Shown here: in pieces, positions 22,172 through 33,350 of the stretch
Layout of the letters: the number at the start of each line of letters is the position of its first letter
How positions within the stretch are numbered: position 1 is the stretch's first letter
Assembly: GCA_008477525.1 (NCBI GenBank)
Contig: SPDT01000002.1
Span: 2,790,001 to 2,854,000 of the forward strand
Source of the DNA: Hypomyces perniciosus
Lineage: Eukaryota > Ascomycota > Sordariomycetes > Hypocreales > Hypocreaceae
DNA: 64,000 nucleotides
Reading direction: 5' to 3'
Notes under the pieces: model-generated
Database searches by the model: none
What the model saw: the letters and a program-made list of their open reading frames with translations, nothing else
What the model was told of the DNA's origin: nothing
Position numbers and translations under genes: made by a program

Positions 22172-24031
22172 ATGCCAGCCAACAACCACAAGCGAAGGCT
22201 GTCCTTGTCCTACCACGACGGCCCAATAGAGGGCGCCAGCCGCCAGGACAGCGATTCCGATGACCGCTATAACCATGTCCCAGCCAAACGCCAGCGCCGA
22301 GCCGAGCCCTACACGCCTTCTCCGCCGTCGCGCGACATCATCTCGACCCTCTCTGACGAGCTCCTCGTCCGCATTCTTTCCTACATGAGTGAGCGGGCCC
22401 TGCTTGACATCGTACCTGTGTCGAAACGCTTCCACGCCATCGCCTCCGATTCCCAGCTGTGGCGACTGCACTACTACCGACGATTCATCCTCCCTCGCGC
22501 TCATCGCATCCCCGGCTTCAAGTCCGGGCTGGCAAGAAGCTCCAGCAAGCTCCAACTCTCCTCTCAAAAGTCCGTCTGGGCGGATGGAGGCTGGGGCCGA
22601 AGAGAAGCGCCTTCAAACCCTGTCGACCCCGCCGATACCTCTACCAACCTGATCGACGCCGTCGACTGGAAGAAGCAGTACAAGCTGCGGCATAACTGGG
22701 CGCGAGGCCGATGTGCTGTTAACGAGCTGCCAGTCAGTGACTCCGACTCCGAGAGCAGCACACCAAAGAGGGAACGCCAGACATTGGTCAAGGTTGTTGA
22801 TGGGCTTGCTGTCACGGTCGATCTGCAGTCAGGGTTACGAGCATGGGATTTGCGGACGCAGAGGCCCATAGCTCAAAGCGACATCCATACGGATGATGGC
22901 CTGTACCTGAAGCCGACGTCTCTGGCGCTAGATGGCCAGAGATTGTCGGCAGGCATCTTGGGCATCGCTCTTGGTTTCGAAGACGGCACATTCGGGATTT
23001 GGAGGCTGGACGTTGCTCGAAGGAAAATCGGCATCTTGTATCGGCAGGATAAGAGCTTTTTGGGGAGGCTCGTCTCGGTGGCATACTCATATCCCTACGT
23101 ATTGACGGCGGCCGAGCTGGGCTTTATCTCTCTGCACACCTTTGAGCCCCCTATGACAGAGCCGGACGACTCGGCCACTGACTCTGAAACTCAGTCCTTG
23201 GCTTCGGGAGCCCTAGCCGACGATGAGGAGTCGCTACCAGACGATGACGATGAGGGGACGATGCTGCCCGACCCACATCTACTAACATCACTAAAATCGC
23301 ATTATTCGCGAGTTCCCCTCGCATTGTCAATACGCAGAATGGCGACCTCGACTGTCGCCTCAATCGCCTACGCTTTTGATACCGTCGGAGGCTGGTCTAT
23401 TGGTATCCAAGACTTCGATATCAGACGCTCCGGCAACTCCAAGCCCGATATCGTCACTTCACGCGTCGCCTACACACTCCCCACAGAGACTCGGGGCTCA
23501 GCATCCTCGTCCTCGTCCTCGTCCTCCTCACCAACGTCCTCGCCCCTACGACCCGGGTCGCCCGTGTGTGTGCAGGAGTCCGATCACGATGGCCCAGCCA
23601 AACTTTGCTACAGTCACCCGTACTTGCTCGCTACCTTGCCCGACAACACATTAGTCCTGCATCTTTGCACTTCTACAGCCACATCGCTCAAGATTTCCAA
23701 AGGTATACGACTATGGGGGCATACATCAGGCATATCAGACGCAGATATCACCCCAAGAGGCAAAGCCGTGAGTGTCAGTACGCGCGGCGACGAGATCCGA
23801 GTATGGGAGTTGGAAGGCCGTGTAGGCGGTACCAGCGTCGAAGTGAAGCCGCGGCAGAGTGACGACCGGGACAACAGCGCTGGACCAGATGGCAAAAGCG
23901 GTAGATCTTCACCTCTGCTTTCAGACCCTGAAGATAAGAAGAACTGGGTAGGATTCGATGATGAGATGGTCATTGTGCTCAAGGAGGCCCGAGATGGCCG
24001 AGAGAGCTTAATGGTTTACGACTTTACTTAG
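22172..24031 (+). CDS. F-box protein with WD40-like C-terminal region
   Basis: This is a single-exon gene of 619 aa, probably a substrate adaptor of an SCF ubiquitin ligase. A basic, Ser-rich N-terminus with RKR-like patches precedes the F-box at about residues 56-100 (STLSDELLVRILSYMSERA, VSKRFHAIASDSQLWRLHY). A Trp/Lys-rich stretch follows (DWKKQYKLRHNWARGRCAV), as often found after F-boxes in this fungal family. Degenerate beta-propeller strands then appear, e.g. LRAWDLRTQRPIAQ, GFEDGTFGIWRLD and GDEIRVWELEGR. An acidic loop at about 330-370 and a Ser homopolymer tract near 450 interrupt the propeller. The partner substrate is unknown. I am sure of the F-box and less sure of the number of WD repeats. 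Confidence 0.85.
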   Translation: MPANNHKRRLSLSYHDGPIEGASRQDSDSDDRYNHVPAKRQRRAEPYTPSPPSRDIISTLSDELLVRILSYMSERALLDIVPVSKRFHAIASDSQLWRLHYYRRFILPRAHRIPGFKSGLARSSSKLQLSSQKSVWADGGWGRREAPSNPVDPADTSTNLIDAVDWKKQYKLRHNWARGRCAVNELPVSDSDSESSTPKRERQTLVKVVDGLAVTVDLQSGLRAWDLRTQRPIAQSDIHTDDGLYLKPTSLALDGQRLSAGILGIALGFEDGTFGIWRLDVARRKIGILYRQDKSFLGRLVSVAYSYPYVLTAAELGFISLHTFEPPMTEPDDSATDSETQSLASGALADDEESLPDDDDEGTMLPDPHLLTSLKSHYSRVPLALSIRRMATSTVASIAYAFDTVGGWSIGIQDFDIRRSGNSKPDIVTSRVAYTLPTETRGSASSSSSSSSSPTSSPLRPGSPVCVQESDHDGPAKLCYSHPYLLATLPDNTLVLHLCTSTATSLKISKGIRLWGHTSGISDADITPRGKAVSVSTRGDEIRVWELEGRVGGTSVEVKPRQSDDRDNSAGPDGKSGRSSPLLSDPEDKKNWVGFDDEMVIVLKEARDGRESLMVYDFT

Positions 24032-25729
24032 CAGGCGATATTATTGATGGGACCGTTTGGTCGCAACACAACAGACTTTGGTTCTTGGGTACGGACAGAT
24101 AGGCGCAGGAATGTCATTTAAAAAATACCCCAGGGCAGTTTATTGGATATTTACTCCGTACAGTTTGATCTATCTCAAAACAATTTAATGGTAAAAAAGT
24201 TACTACTATTCCATCTATCTCATTTATGGCGTTTACTGCGAGTGAGAGGTGCATCGCGGCCAATCCCCCCCCTCTGTAAGGCACATGGCATCTTCCACAG
24301 GGAGGACGGACGAGGGCTTGGATTGTGAAAAGAGAAATCTTGCCATTGATCCGCAGACCCCATTACCAGGAAATTAGAGCCAAAATACATACAAATACAT
24401 ACAAGTACTTCGTACATACAAACCAAACACCACCACCACCAACTAATATCAGATGAATGCCTCTGTGCCCCATCTGCACTTGAAATGTGTTCACATATAA
24501 AGATGCGATATGACTGGCCCATATACGGGAGTCTCTCCTGCAAGGAGCCCAAAAAGGATGTCCAGCTGAGACAGTAAAAAACACAAGGGGAAAAATTCAG
24601 GGTCCAACCAGGGTGTGATGTGACAGGGGTGATTGCTTTCTTTTCCCCCTTGGGGTTGGAGACTTGGCGGTGTGCTCCTGGAATTGCTTGCTTGTTCAGG
24701 ACTTGATATTCAAAGACGGGTCAGTAACTATTAATATGCCCATATTATATACATCATTGGAGGGTATTTATTTATATGAAGTATATTTGCGGGTACTATT
24801 ACATGTGCTCGCTCAGGTATGGAGAGTTCCGTTTGTTTGCTCGCGTTTTAGACAGCAGCCTGACAGATAGGTGAGACAGCGTGAAAAGTTTGTGATGCAA
24901 GGGGGGAGCCAGTGACAATTCTCGCCAAGGTCCGGCTTTTGTCGGAGTGGCGTGTCTGGGATGTGAGAAAGGTTTTATTTTATTTTTTGGTGTGACTTGC
25001 AGGCAGGTATTAGGTGGGTGTTTCAATGGGTGTTCGTGATGGCATGGGTTCAGATTTGGTTGACATATTGGGCATCAAAGTCAAGGTGGTAGTGATACAA
25101 GGCAGGGTCTTGGCTGCATGTTGCTGCGTATAACAGCAAATCGCAAACCTTTAATCTGTGGAGATGTAATAACAGGGCAAATTAGGTGGTTGTTCGTCTT
25201 GTTTGGGAGATGGGAGAACATGTCAAGTGTCTGAGACACAGAGACATTTCGAGGTCATCCGTGATGCAACATGAAGGGAACCAGGAGAGACACTGGGGAA
25301 TCCTAGTCTCTAAAAGGGCAAATTTGACATCATCAAGGTTCTCGATACGGTGTAGTTGTCTGTGACTTGTGCTACTGAGGAGGATAACCTGTTTACGAAT
25401 TAGAAGCGCCCTGAATTGCTATGGAGTACCTCACTCACCAAGGGTAAGGATATGATGCAATTATGGCGACAACACGCGGTCATGAGCTCGTGAATACATA
25501 ATGTTATACATCAAGTTGTATATACAGATATGCAGGGAGAAAGCTGCACATTTTAATGTGAATTATATGTTGAATTCCAAATGCAATGCATAAAAGCGAT
25601 GTCCATTCATTATGGCAGCAAAGTCGTACGAAATCGACGCACTACTCAGGCGAATTTCACGCGAGAGTCCTGTTCCTTAATAATAATAAGTCTTATCATA
25701 CTTGTACTGACTAACTTGTTTACCTGTAG
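24032..25729. other. Gene-poor AT-rich stretch
   Basis: 1.7 kb after the F-box gene with no supported gene. TTACTCCGTA (24151-24160) and GTACTTCGTAC (24404-24414) elements are present. A short open stretch at 25612-25674 (MAAKSYEIDALL...) sits before an intron-like CTGACTAAC...TGTAG end and may be a decayed first exon of the relic that follows. Confidence 0.45.
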
Positions 25730-25959
25730 CACCAACCCGGCATCGAAGTCAGCAACGACCGGCTCCGGAGTCCCACCCTGAAACGTACCCACCCGGCTCC
25801 GCGCCCCGCGAAAGTTCCTTCCGGCCGAACCACATCAGCGAAACCCCCGACCAGGCCCTCAACCCGGAGATGGACCCATCCAGCCAGACCGAAGGCCTAG
25901 ATTTCCCCGGCGCCACATCCACGGACGTGAACACGGGTTTCGGCCGCCCGATGCAATGA
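25730..25959 (+). pseudogene. Relic exon of a small conserved fungal protein
   Basis: This is a GC-rich island in AT-rich surroundings. After an intron-like 3' end (CTGACTAAC...CTGTAG), one frame is open for 76 codons and contains NPEMDPSSQTEGLDFPGATS and TDVNTGFGRPMQ before a TGA. This composition resembles small hydrophilic fungal proteins of the kind with a TEGLDFPGATS-type core, recalled only loosely. Normal family members continue past the GRPMQG motif. Here the stop comes right after GRPMQ, and similar Lys/Arg/Gly-rich coding seems to go on in another frame (AMKGRDVAAQLPGKKF). I read it as a broken copy. No function is assigned. Confidence 0.4.
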
Positions 25960-26280
25960 AAGGCCGGGATGTGGCGGCGCAGTTGCCGGGTAAGAAGTTT
26001 ACGAAGTACACGATGAGGGGTTGGCTGATAGGTATCATATATCACATATAGACGAGTTGTGGTGCTACTGCGGCCGTATCCAAGCTGCACATCTGCCTTC
26101 CATGAATCCCAACGTCAAGCTCGCCAACGCCCTTCTTTCAAAGGCCCCTACTTTCAATATGTAGCATCAGTGTGGCAGAGTGGCAGAGTGTCGTCATTAA
26201 TTTGAAGATGCGGGTGCGGCTGTGAGGAGTCATGGCGATTGCGGGGTTTGGTCCTATCATACATGTCTTGTTCGTACATA

Positions 26281-26570
26281 TCGGGCAGGACTACAGACGC
26301 TGTTGAAGCTCTCAAGTCAGCCCCCTGCTTTCTCAAATTAAAAGATGCATTCAGCTGAATATCTGTAGTCCTTGAAGGGTCCTTCATAGGCTGGCGCAGA
26401 TACAACTATTGGCTTTTGGCTGATGTTGGGCAGGACTGCAGAATACTGTTGCAACCCTCCAGTATTACCAGCCAACCTCTAGTTGGTCCTAAGATCGATG
26501 AGATCAAACAATGCATTCAGCTGGATTCCTGTTGCTCTTGGGATTTGTCAGAGACTGGCTGGCTGATGTT
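26281..26570. repeat. Diverged tandem duplication, unit about 146 bp
   Basis: Two successive copies start GGGCAGGACTACAG (26283) and GGGCAGGACTGCAG (26429). Both carry ATGCATTCAGCTG (26345 and 26511, the second preceded by CA) followed by a similar TCTTG/CCTTG block and AGGCTGGC/GACTGGCTGGC. The copies are only moderately alike, so the duplication is old. It ends about 100 bases before the TATA box of the orphan gene at 26781. Confidence 0.5.
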
Positions 26571-26673
26571 GGGAATCATCAGGTCAGACACTGCGTGCAA
26601 GACACATACTGGCGCTCTTTCTCAGCAAGATCAGTCATCCGACCTCACTACGTCTCACTCACATTTTGACGGG

Positions 26674-26680
26674 TATATAA
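26674..26680 (+). promoter_or_regulatory. TATA box of orphan gene
   Basis: TATATAA lies 107 bases before the ATG at 26781. It is followed by a pyrimidine/A-rich leader with CAACAAAAC and CAAACCAAG, typical of an actively expressed fungal gene. Confidence 0.55.
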
Positions 26681-26780
26681 CTGGCGGCACTTGTCCTTCA
26701 ACCTGACTGATTGAGTTCACTCAACAAAACATTGTCCTCTACTGAGCATTGTCTATTCAGCAACCAAACCAAGTCACATC

Positions 26781-27284
26781 ATGGCTGATATCTTCGCCCA
26801 GGCTGGTGCTGTGAACGCAACCTTACCGGTCGTTCCACAGGCCCAGGCAAATCGACCAGTGTTTCATGTCATCAAGTTACCCAACGTGGGAACACGACCG
26901 CCCTGGAAGGTTTTTTCCGAGTGGGCTATTCAGCCTCTATCCGACAATGTTGCAAGACAAGCATGCTGGTGGACCTCTTATATCATCTTTGCACGAAAGA
27001 ATCTCTTGGAAGTCAACACTGGCGTCTATCAGTCATGGAACCAGTTTGCTTCTCTGTCCCCCTATGGCTCATTCATGAATGTGCTGCCTCGTACGGACGG
27101 CATTATATACCACATTACCAAAGGCGTCAGCACTGGATTCCTCGGTAACGCCGCCATTGCAGATGAGACCGTCGTGCCCAATGGTGTGCCTCAAGACGCA
27201 GATGTCTATGTATGCCTTGTCGTCGCTGGCATGCATGATGGACGCTATCAGGTTCATGGCCAGGCGCGCTTGACGCCCAACTGA
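26781..27284 (+). CDS. Orphan 167-aa hypothetical protein
   Basis: I do not recognise this protein. The ORF is single-exon, with a good start context (CACATCATGGCT) and a TATA box upstream. No signal peptide or clear membrane helix is seen. Residues 15-50 are Pro/Val/Gln-rich, then come aromatic-rich segments (PPWKVFSEWAIQPLSDN, ACWWTSYIIFARKN, YQSWNQFASLSPYGSF). A Gly/Val-rich C-terminal half (GVSTGFLGNAAIADE, DVYVCLVVAGMHDGRY) suggests a beta-rich compact domain. It lies alone in a decayed region between a relic and a frameshifted nuclease-like gene, as lineage-specific genes often do. Codon use and spacing support a real gene, but an expression or homology check is lacking. Confidence 0.6.
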   Translation: MADIFAQAGAVNATLPVVPQAQANRPVFHVIKLPNVGTRPPWKVFSEWAIQPLSDNVARQACWWTSYIIFARKNLLEVNTGVYQSWNQFASLSPYGSFMNVLPRTDGIIYHITKGVSTGFLGNAAIADETVVPNGVPQDADVYVCLVVAGMHDGRYQVHGQARLTPN

Positions 27285-28445
27285 TATTCAGGAATATCAG
27301 GGCATGTATGTCTTATAAATACCTTTTACGCACGAGCAATATCAGACAATGCTAACGCTGATATTACAGATGAATTTCTGGCATCGCGTTGCGCGCTCCT
27401 CTTCAGAAATCTTCTGAGTCAACAGGCGGGGAATGATTGTAGAGCAGTGGATGATGAGCTTGAGTCACGGGTAGGATTAGCAGGAATTCATGATAGAGAG
27501 AAATAAACGTTTTTGTGGATGACTTTTATGATTCCTTGGTGCAAATGCGTTCTTGTCGAACAAAGAATCCCAGGTAACCAGTGTAGCAAAGAGGATATCC
27601 CATTTTAAAAATCATATAATAATCGGACTCCTTACTCTCAAGAGGCTTCCTCGGGTTTGTACCGGTACTGACCCATACGATACCCCCTTTTTTTTTGTCA
27701 AGACTAACTCTCTATATAAAGACTCTGTAGAGGTGAAGTATGACCGTGTGATTTGGGTTGTTGTTTCTTTGGCGCCTGAAGATAAAAGGGCTGTAATTCT
27801 CTCGCTCTTAGTCAAGATGATCATCAATTGATTTTGGGTTCGTCACCAATTCGACTCTTATACATACACTCATGTCGCAGTGTAAGGCAGAGTAATTTGA
27901 CTCATCTGAAATGTTCCCAGAGGAATCTAGCAGGCCCAAAAAAGGCCACTGACTTGTTTCTTAAACAAACCACCTTACTGACGAATTTCCTGAGATATTC
28001 AACTAGACATCCTACCTTCCATAACGGCCTTCCGGCTATTTTCTCACTCAGAGTTATATGACCAAGCGGTTGATAAAGAGGGATCGTGAAAGATATGGAT
28101 ATCCTTTTAGACGGTTAGCTGACAGAGTATTAGGGGCTTTTACTCTGGTATTATAGCTGTCAGACCAAAAGTCCAGCAAAATGTGAGCCCACGCCGTATA
28201 AATGGATAGGTGAATTTATATGCTATGCGACAATAGCATTATAAACACCAGCTGGATAATTCGTAGGCATGAGCAATCTGTAAGGTATGTATAGGCTGCT
28301 GAGTCAGCAGTTGTTGACCAGGGGTACGAAGTAGATCCGGATTGCTGTTCTGTCGACGTCACGAAATCCTTCCTCATCATAGCACAAAGCATCACCCTTT
28401 AAGAAAAAAAAGCCACCCGAAAGGATCTCGCGGCAATGTGAGAGC
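27285..28445. other. Intergenic, no gene seen
   Basis: 1.16 kb, AT-rich, with only short accidental frames. The left 200 bases probably hold the 3' UTR of the orphan gene. Confidence 0.5.
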
Positions 28446-29731
28446 ATGAAACATGGGGATATTAGCGATTGGCTATCCCAGGTTGATTCCGCAGCCTGTT
28501 TAAAGCCGACTGGTAACAATCACCAGCCTCTGTCGCCCGAATCGCACAAAAGACGCCAGATCATGGCAGACGACGACGACTCGCATCCGACGCCGAAGAG
28601 GCAGAGATTGCAGGGGAATTCTCTCGACATGGATGAAACCCCAAGAGCAAGCAGCAGCCTGAGGGGGCAGAGATATCACATCCAGGCGGCATCACCAACA
28701 ACCTCCCTGCCGTCCCGTTCGAACTCGCAATCAACGAAGTCCCAAGGCTCTGGCTATTTATCGACCTCGAAACGAATTGCCGCCCTGGAGTTGAGCTCTG
28801 AGGGTATCGAGACGCGGGCGCTATCCCTGGAGAATCCGAGCTTGCCACCCGCGCTGTCTCAACTGCTTGTGGAGCTCGAGGGGTGCATCAGTGGATTTGG
28901 CGTAATATCAAGCAATCGGAAATCGGAAATCAAGGAACAATGCGAGAAAGACCCAAGATTTCGCGTTTTCATGGACTTCATGTATTCTGCCTCCGCAGAT
29001 CGCGACAAACTCGGCCCAACACCGTCGCTGGACGAAGTCATACACCTGGTTGGAGAGGCTGCAGAATGCCAGACCACAATGCAGTCCGAGGCAGGTTGGA
29101 ATATAATGGTCCATCTTCCTCTCTTATACAAGGCCATTTACGGCCAACGAAGGCAGAATCAGATAGTCGGGTTCGCGCCTTGCACGACTGCAAAGATCAT
29201 TAAAGAATACCTTGCTACAAGTTCACAGGCCAAGATGGTTGACTTCTGCATTTGTATCATGCCAGAAGTGGAAGACATTGCTGCCAATGCTATCACCAGA
29301 CTCCGTCAAGTGCTGCCTTACAATGTCATAAACCACACCGATTTTCTCCCCGTCCGCAATCGGCCTATCGCTATCAGCATCGAGACCAAGAAAAGAGGCG
29401 GAGCGCACCTGGTAACAGCGGAGTTACAGTTAGGCACATGGCACGCCGCACAGTGGAGATTTCTTGAGGATCTCGTTACCCGGTCTGGTGGCTCGTTCGA
29501 CGGATTGCCCTTTCTGCCAGCCGTTGTCGTGCAAGGACATGATTGGAGCTTCGCGGCTACGACAAGGGAGGGACAAAAACCGTATTATGGCTAGAGAAGG
29601 GCTTTGGATCGACGACTAGCTCTTTGGGGGTGTACAAGACGGTATGGGGCCTACAGCGTTTGGCTCAGTGGGCCAGGGAAGTATATTGGCCATGGGTTAG
29701 GGAGAATGCTTTGGAAATCCCAGAGGGATGA
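28446..29731 (+). pseudogene. PD-(D/E)XK nuclease-like fungal protein, frameshifted
   Basis: A 382-codon frame starts MKHGDISDWLSQVD and carries the organisation of the fungal PDDEXK-like family. A Ser/Arg-rich low-complexity N-terminus (PTPKRQRLQG) is followed by a helical middle, then NHTDFLPVRNRPIAISIETK, in which the ETK fits the ExK catalytic motif, and ELQLGTWHAAQWRFLEDL. It stops at 29594 just after ATTREG. The family's remaining C-terminal block (TKTVLWLEKGFGS, GVYKTVWGLQRLAQWAREVY) continues in another frame from about 29563 to the stop at 29731. A one-base loss near the GGGAGGGAC run explains this. Either the gene is broken or the assembly has an error. These genes are often accessory and multi-copy in fungi; the role is unknown. 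Confidence 0.6.
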
Positions 29732-30229
29732 AGTCGTGTTGCTTCCAGTCGGTGTATCCAAAAGGATTGATCAACTGCGAACAGCGGTTTGTTACTGACA
29801 AATGCGCACACTAATCACTCACAAATCCACCAGCAAGACGATAATGCTGGAAGACCGGAGAGCCTGCCAGAGCGTTGAAGAAGCACATTATTGGACCAAT
29901 AACCAAGCATATATGTTTATGGCCACAGCTAACTACCGTATACAAGGAAACATGACATAGAAATTCGGGGTTTGACGTCGGTTCGTAGGAATCACTACAA
30001 ACACAGATTGCGTAGAGCAACAAATGCCGGCAGCGTGGATCAGAGGCCCAAGGGACATACCAAACAGCAATAGGCCCGTAGATTGAAGCCGGGCGTTGTC
30101 AATAATTTCAGAAAATTAACACTATAGAATAATATATAATGAACTAATAAAGCATCGACAACCCAACAAAGTGAGGTCAGTCTTTCAAACATTGACTCAC
30201 TCATGGGGCTGCTAATTATGTTAGGGCAT
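29732..30229. other. Intergenic, no gene seen
   Basis: About 500 bases, AT-rich next to 30120-30160 where the GH20 3' UTR is expected. No supported element. Confidence 0.45.
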
Positions 30230-32470
30230 CTAACTCGACAGAGTAATGTTTCTCATCTGCCCCCTGAAGCCCTCTCCAATCTTCTGAATCGGCGCCGCGA
30301 TTGCCATCGGCCCCTGTTGCATCTCATATCCCCAGATGCCCATCAAAATAGTGACCTCCTGACGCTGCGTCCCACGGCATTTGCTTCCAACCGATATGAA
30401 TGTCTGCGGTCCGATTCCCTCAACCGTGACATCGCTCCATCTGTTCTGTGGCAGGGTCAAGTTCACGGGATAGGCAATATTACCAGTCACCAGCATGAGT
30501 TTCGGCGACGTGCCATTGCCATTGAGAAGACTGCTGTGTGGACCGGAGACGAGCACACCGCCAGAGGATTCGGGTCTGACAGAGAATGAGAGCTTATAGT
30601 CGCGTCCCTTGCTCGTCAGAGGAGTCTTGAGGTATGCGCTCCGCCCATCAAGATGGAGAGCTCCGTCGCTGACCCATGCGCCGTTCTCAAGATGGCCATC
30701 ATAACGGTTGCCGGATTTGTCAGGGACAAGATATCTTGAGGAGAATTGCTTGTCAAACTGATAGGAGACAATCGTCGGGCCCTTGGACGGGATGCGCAAG
30801 TCAAGGTTCTGACCCGGGATCGCGGGCTGAAGCGTGGCAAAGAGGTTTGCGTAGTCTTGCTCCTTCAGCGAGCCTCCCCATTGCTTGTCCGCAAGAGCCG
30901 GCAGGCCGTTGCGAACCATGTAATAGGCCTCGTGGGTGGTGCTGGCATTAGGGCCCCAATCATTCCACATGACAGCCAAGTGTCCGAGAATATTGGGACT
31001 AGAACGAGGCGGGTTGTTGGTTGCGTTAGAGTGATCTAGGATATTTGGAGCAAAAGCACTGCCGTCTGGCGCTCCGTGGAAGACACGCTGGATATCCAGT
31101 TCCTTGGGGTAGGAATTGTCATATGCGTACTTGACGTCTAGATAAAAGAAATCATCGCTGTTGAGGACAGAGTAGCCGTTGTTGATGAAGTCGAGTGGAT
31201 TAGCCTGACCCTGCTGCCAATGCTGAATCGTCACATCCTTGTCGACATTCACAGTGTTAGGTTTCAAAGCCGGAGGGAACGTTCCCCAAATGCGTATGTC
31301 TTTTCCAGAAATCTCCTTGATGTAGGAGCGCATACAGCTAACAAAAAGACTGTATTGGTTGATGAAGTGTTTGTCGTACTCGTCTGCCCCGATGTGGACG
31401 ATTTTGGAGTGGAAGCTGTTTATCACAGCCTTCCAGTATGTCTTGACAGTCGGGAGCGTCTGTGGGTGGCTCAAGTTGAGCATGCTAAAGTCAGAAAGAG
31501 CAATTTCTGGCTTCCACATGGTCGTGGCCATGGAGTGTCCTGGAGACTCGAGCTCAGGCAGGATGGTTACGCCGCGGCGAGCGCATTTTCGCTGCAGATT
31601 GTCTAGGACTGATGGGCTGTATGTTTCATTGACCGGACGCGGCAGACCGGCTATGGCTGGATCATCAGAAGCCACTCGAAAGGCAGAGTACAGCTGCTTG
31701 GCAAGGTCGAGGGAAGACAGCCTGTTTTGGTCCCATACATGATCACTCAAATGTAAATGGAAGACGTTTTGCTTAAAGAATGACAGGTATGAACACATCT
31801 CTGCGAGGAAGTCCGCTGGGTAGTAATGACGTGCTACGTCTAGCTGGATAAAGGCCAGTTAATTCCACCTGGCAGAGGCCATCAATCGACATAATCACTC
31901 ACCATCATGCCTCGTTGTGACCAGCCAGGAGCATCAACACCCGCTCCAAGCTTCATCTTTCTGTTATTGAGCACAGCCTGTTGGAGGATGGTTCGAGTTC
32001 CCCACCACGCTCCCAGAGGACTGGCGCCGCTGAGAGTAATTCCCTTGGAAGTGACGGAGAGGTGGTAGCCCTCCGATGTCTTTTTGCCCGCTGCGTTCAA
32101 GAACTGAGACTTATCGCCATCTAGAGTCAGAAACACGGCATGGTCAACGGCCTTTGGCCCAGGAATCAGAACCGTCCGGATTCCAATACCAGCCAAGTCA
32201 TCACGGAAAGTTTCTGCGAATTCCCACAGCGTAGGCGGGATAGTGGTGAGGCCATCTTGATCTCGGACAGACGAAACCCTAGCATCAACAACAATCGCAC
32301 GGAGGCTTGAGAGGTCATATGCACCATCCGAACTGACGTTGAAGGGCACTGTTGGTATTCCCAATAATTGGGAGCGTCCTATTGAACGAGTTAGCAACTG
32401 TCTTCGGCCGGGCATGATACATAGACTGACCTAGGGACACCAATCCTAGAAACACAGACAGGAACTGCAT
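30230..32470 (-). CDS. Secreted beta-N-acetylhexosaminidase (GH20) with LamG-like C-terminus
   Basis: This enzyme removes terminal N-acetylhexosamine, e.g. from chitin oligomers or glycans, outside the cell. Three exons (32470-32431, 32378-31903, 31843-30230) join in frame to 709 aa. Exon 1 supplies a signal peptide, MQFLSVFLGLVSLG. Residues ~20-165 form the GH20 N-terminal alpha/beta domain (EGYHLSVTSKGITLSGASPLGAWWGTRTI). The barrel begins RGMML-DVARHYYPADFL and contains FHLHLSDH and the catalytic Asp-Glu in HIGADEYDKHF near 326-327. From about 520 to the end is a concanavalin/LamG-like domain (YDGHLENGAWVSDGALHLDG, YKLSFSVRPES). Common GH20 enzymes have HIGGDE; here it is GADE. This is a subgroup different from the usual fungal NagA type. 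Confidence 0.9.
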
Positions 32471-33350
32471 GATGTTGGAGGTTCAGAACAACGTCTTCCA
32501 ACTGCTGCCTGTGACATCTCTGACGAACAAGACATCGCTATCGGAAGTCGGGGGGTTACAACATATTCTCTGTCTTGAATGACAAGCATTATCGGCAATG
32601 ATGACAAGTAGGGTAACGTTACAACACCCCACGGCTATGCTCCGCTCCGGAGGGACAAACCTGCCGGCGAAGATGTGGGGGACCCATATTATATCATGGA
32701 ATGTGCCGTCCGGGTGGAAGGGCACCGGTCCATTGTGATAGTTTCAGTCATGACGGTCCACCTCAAAGCCTAGCTGGTAACGTGTAGTATAGTATGGAGT
32801 CTCGAACAGCACAATGGGGCTTTGATATCCTCTAATTTGTGTTTGTGATAAAAACCCGACGCTAATCACGACGCTTAACCGCTTTCCTGGGGTCGAATGC
32901 TGACGATAGATAACAGCCATGATAGGTGATGGAATGTGACCCATCGTATATGAAACTTGCAGTTCATCCAACTCCGTAATATAGCCTAATAAGGATGTCA
33001 CGTAGGCGCCTAACTTTATCTGATTAATATTCGAAGCCAAGACAAAGCTGGAAGACTTATGGAGCATCTCCCGATTTATCGAATTCATGTCGGGTTAACG
33101 GAGGAAAAATGACAAATATTTTGAGAGCCAGCCAGCCGGATAAACTCGTCATGACAAACGGACTTGTCTTTACATGTTGCAAATGCGATGTAAACGTGCT
33201 CATGAATAAGCATAACTAAGCATCTTCATACCTACCTACTTGAGGTTGTCAGCAAGGCGGGATTTCAAGATTAAGTCGGGGGTCTAGGAAGAGCTGCTCG
33301 CACGCACCAACATATGCCCAGTTTCCTCTGGCACTCACCATCAAATCACA
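32471..33350. other. Intergenic, no protein gene seen
   Basis: 880 bases between the GH20 start and the tRNA gene. No coding frame is supported; it includes the GH20 promoter, with no clear TATA box. Confidence 0.45.
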
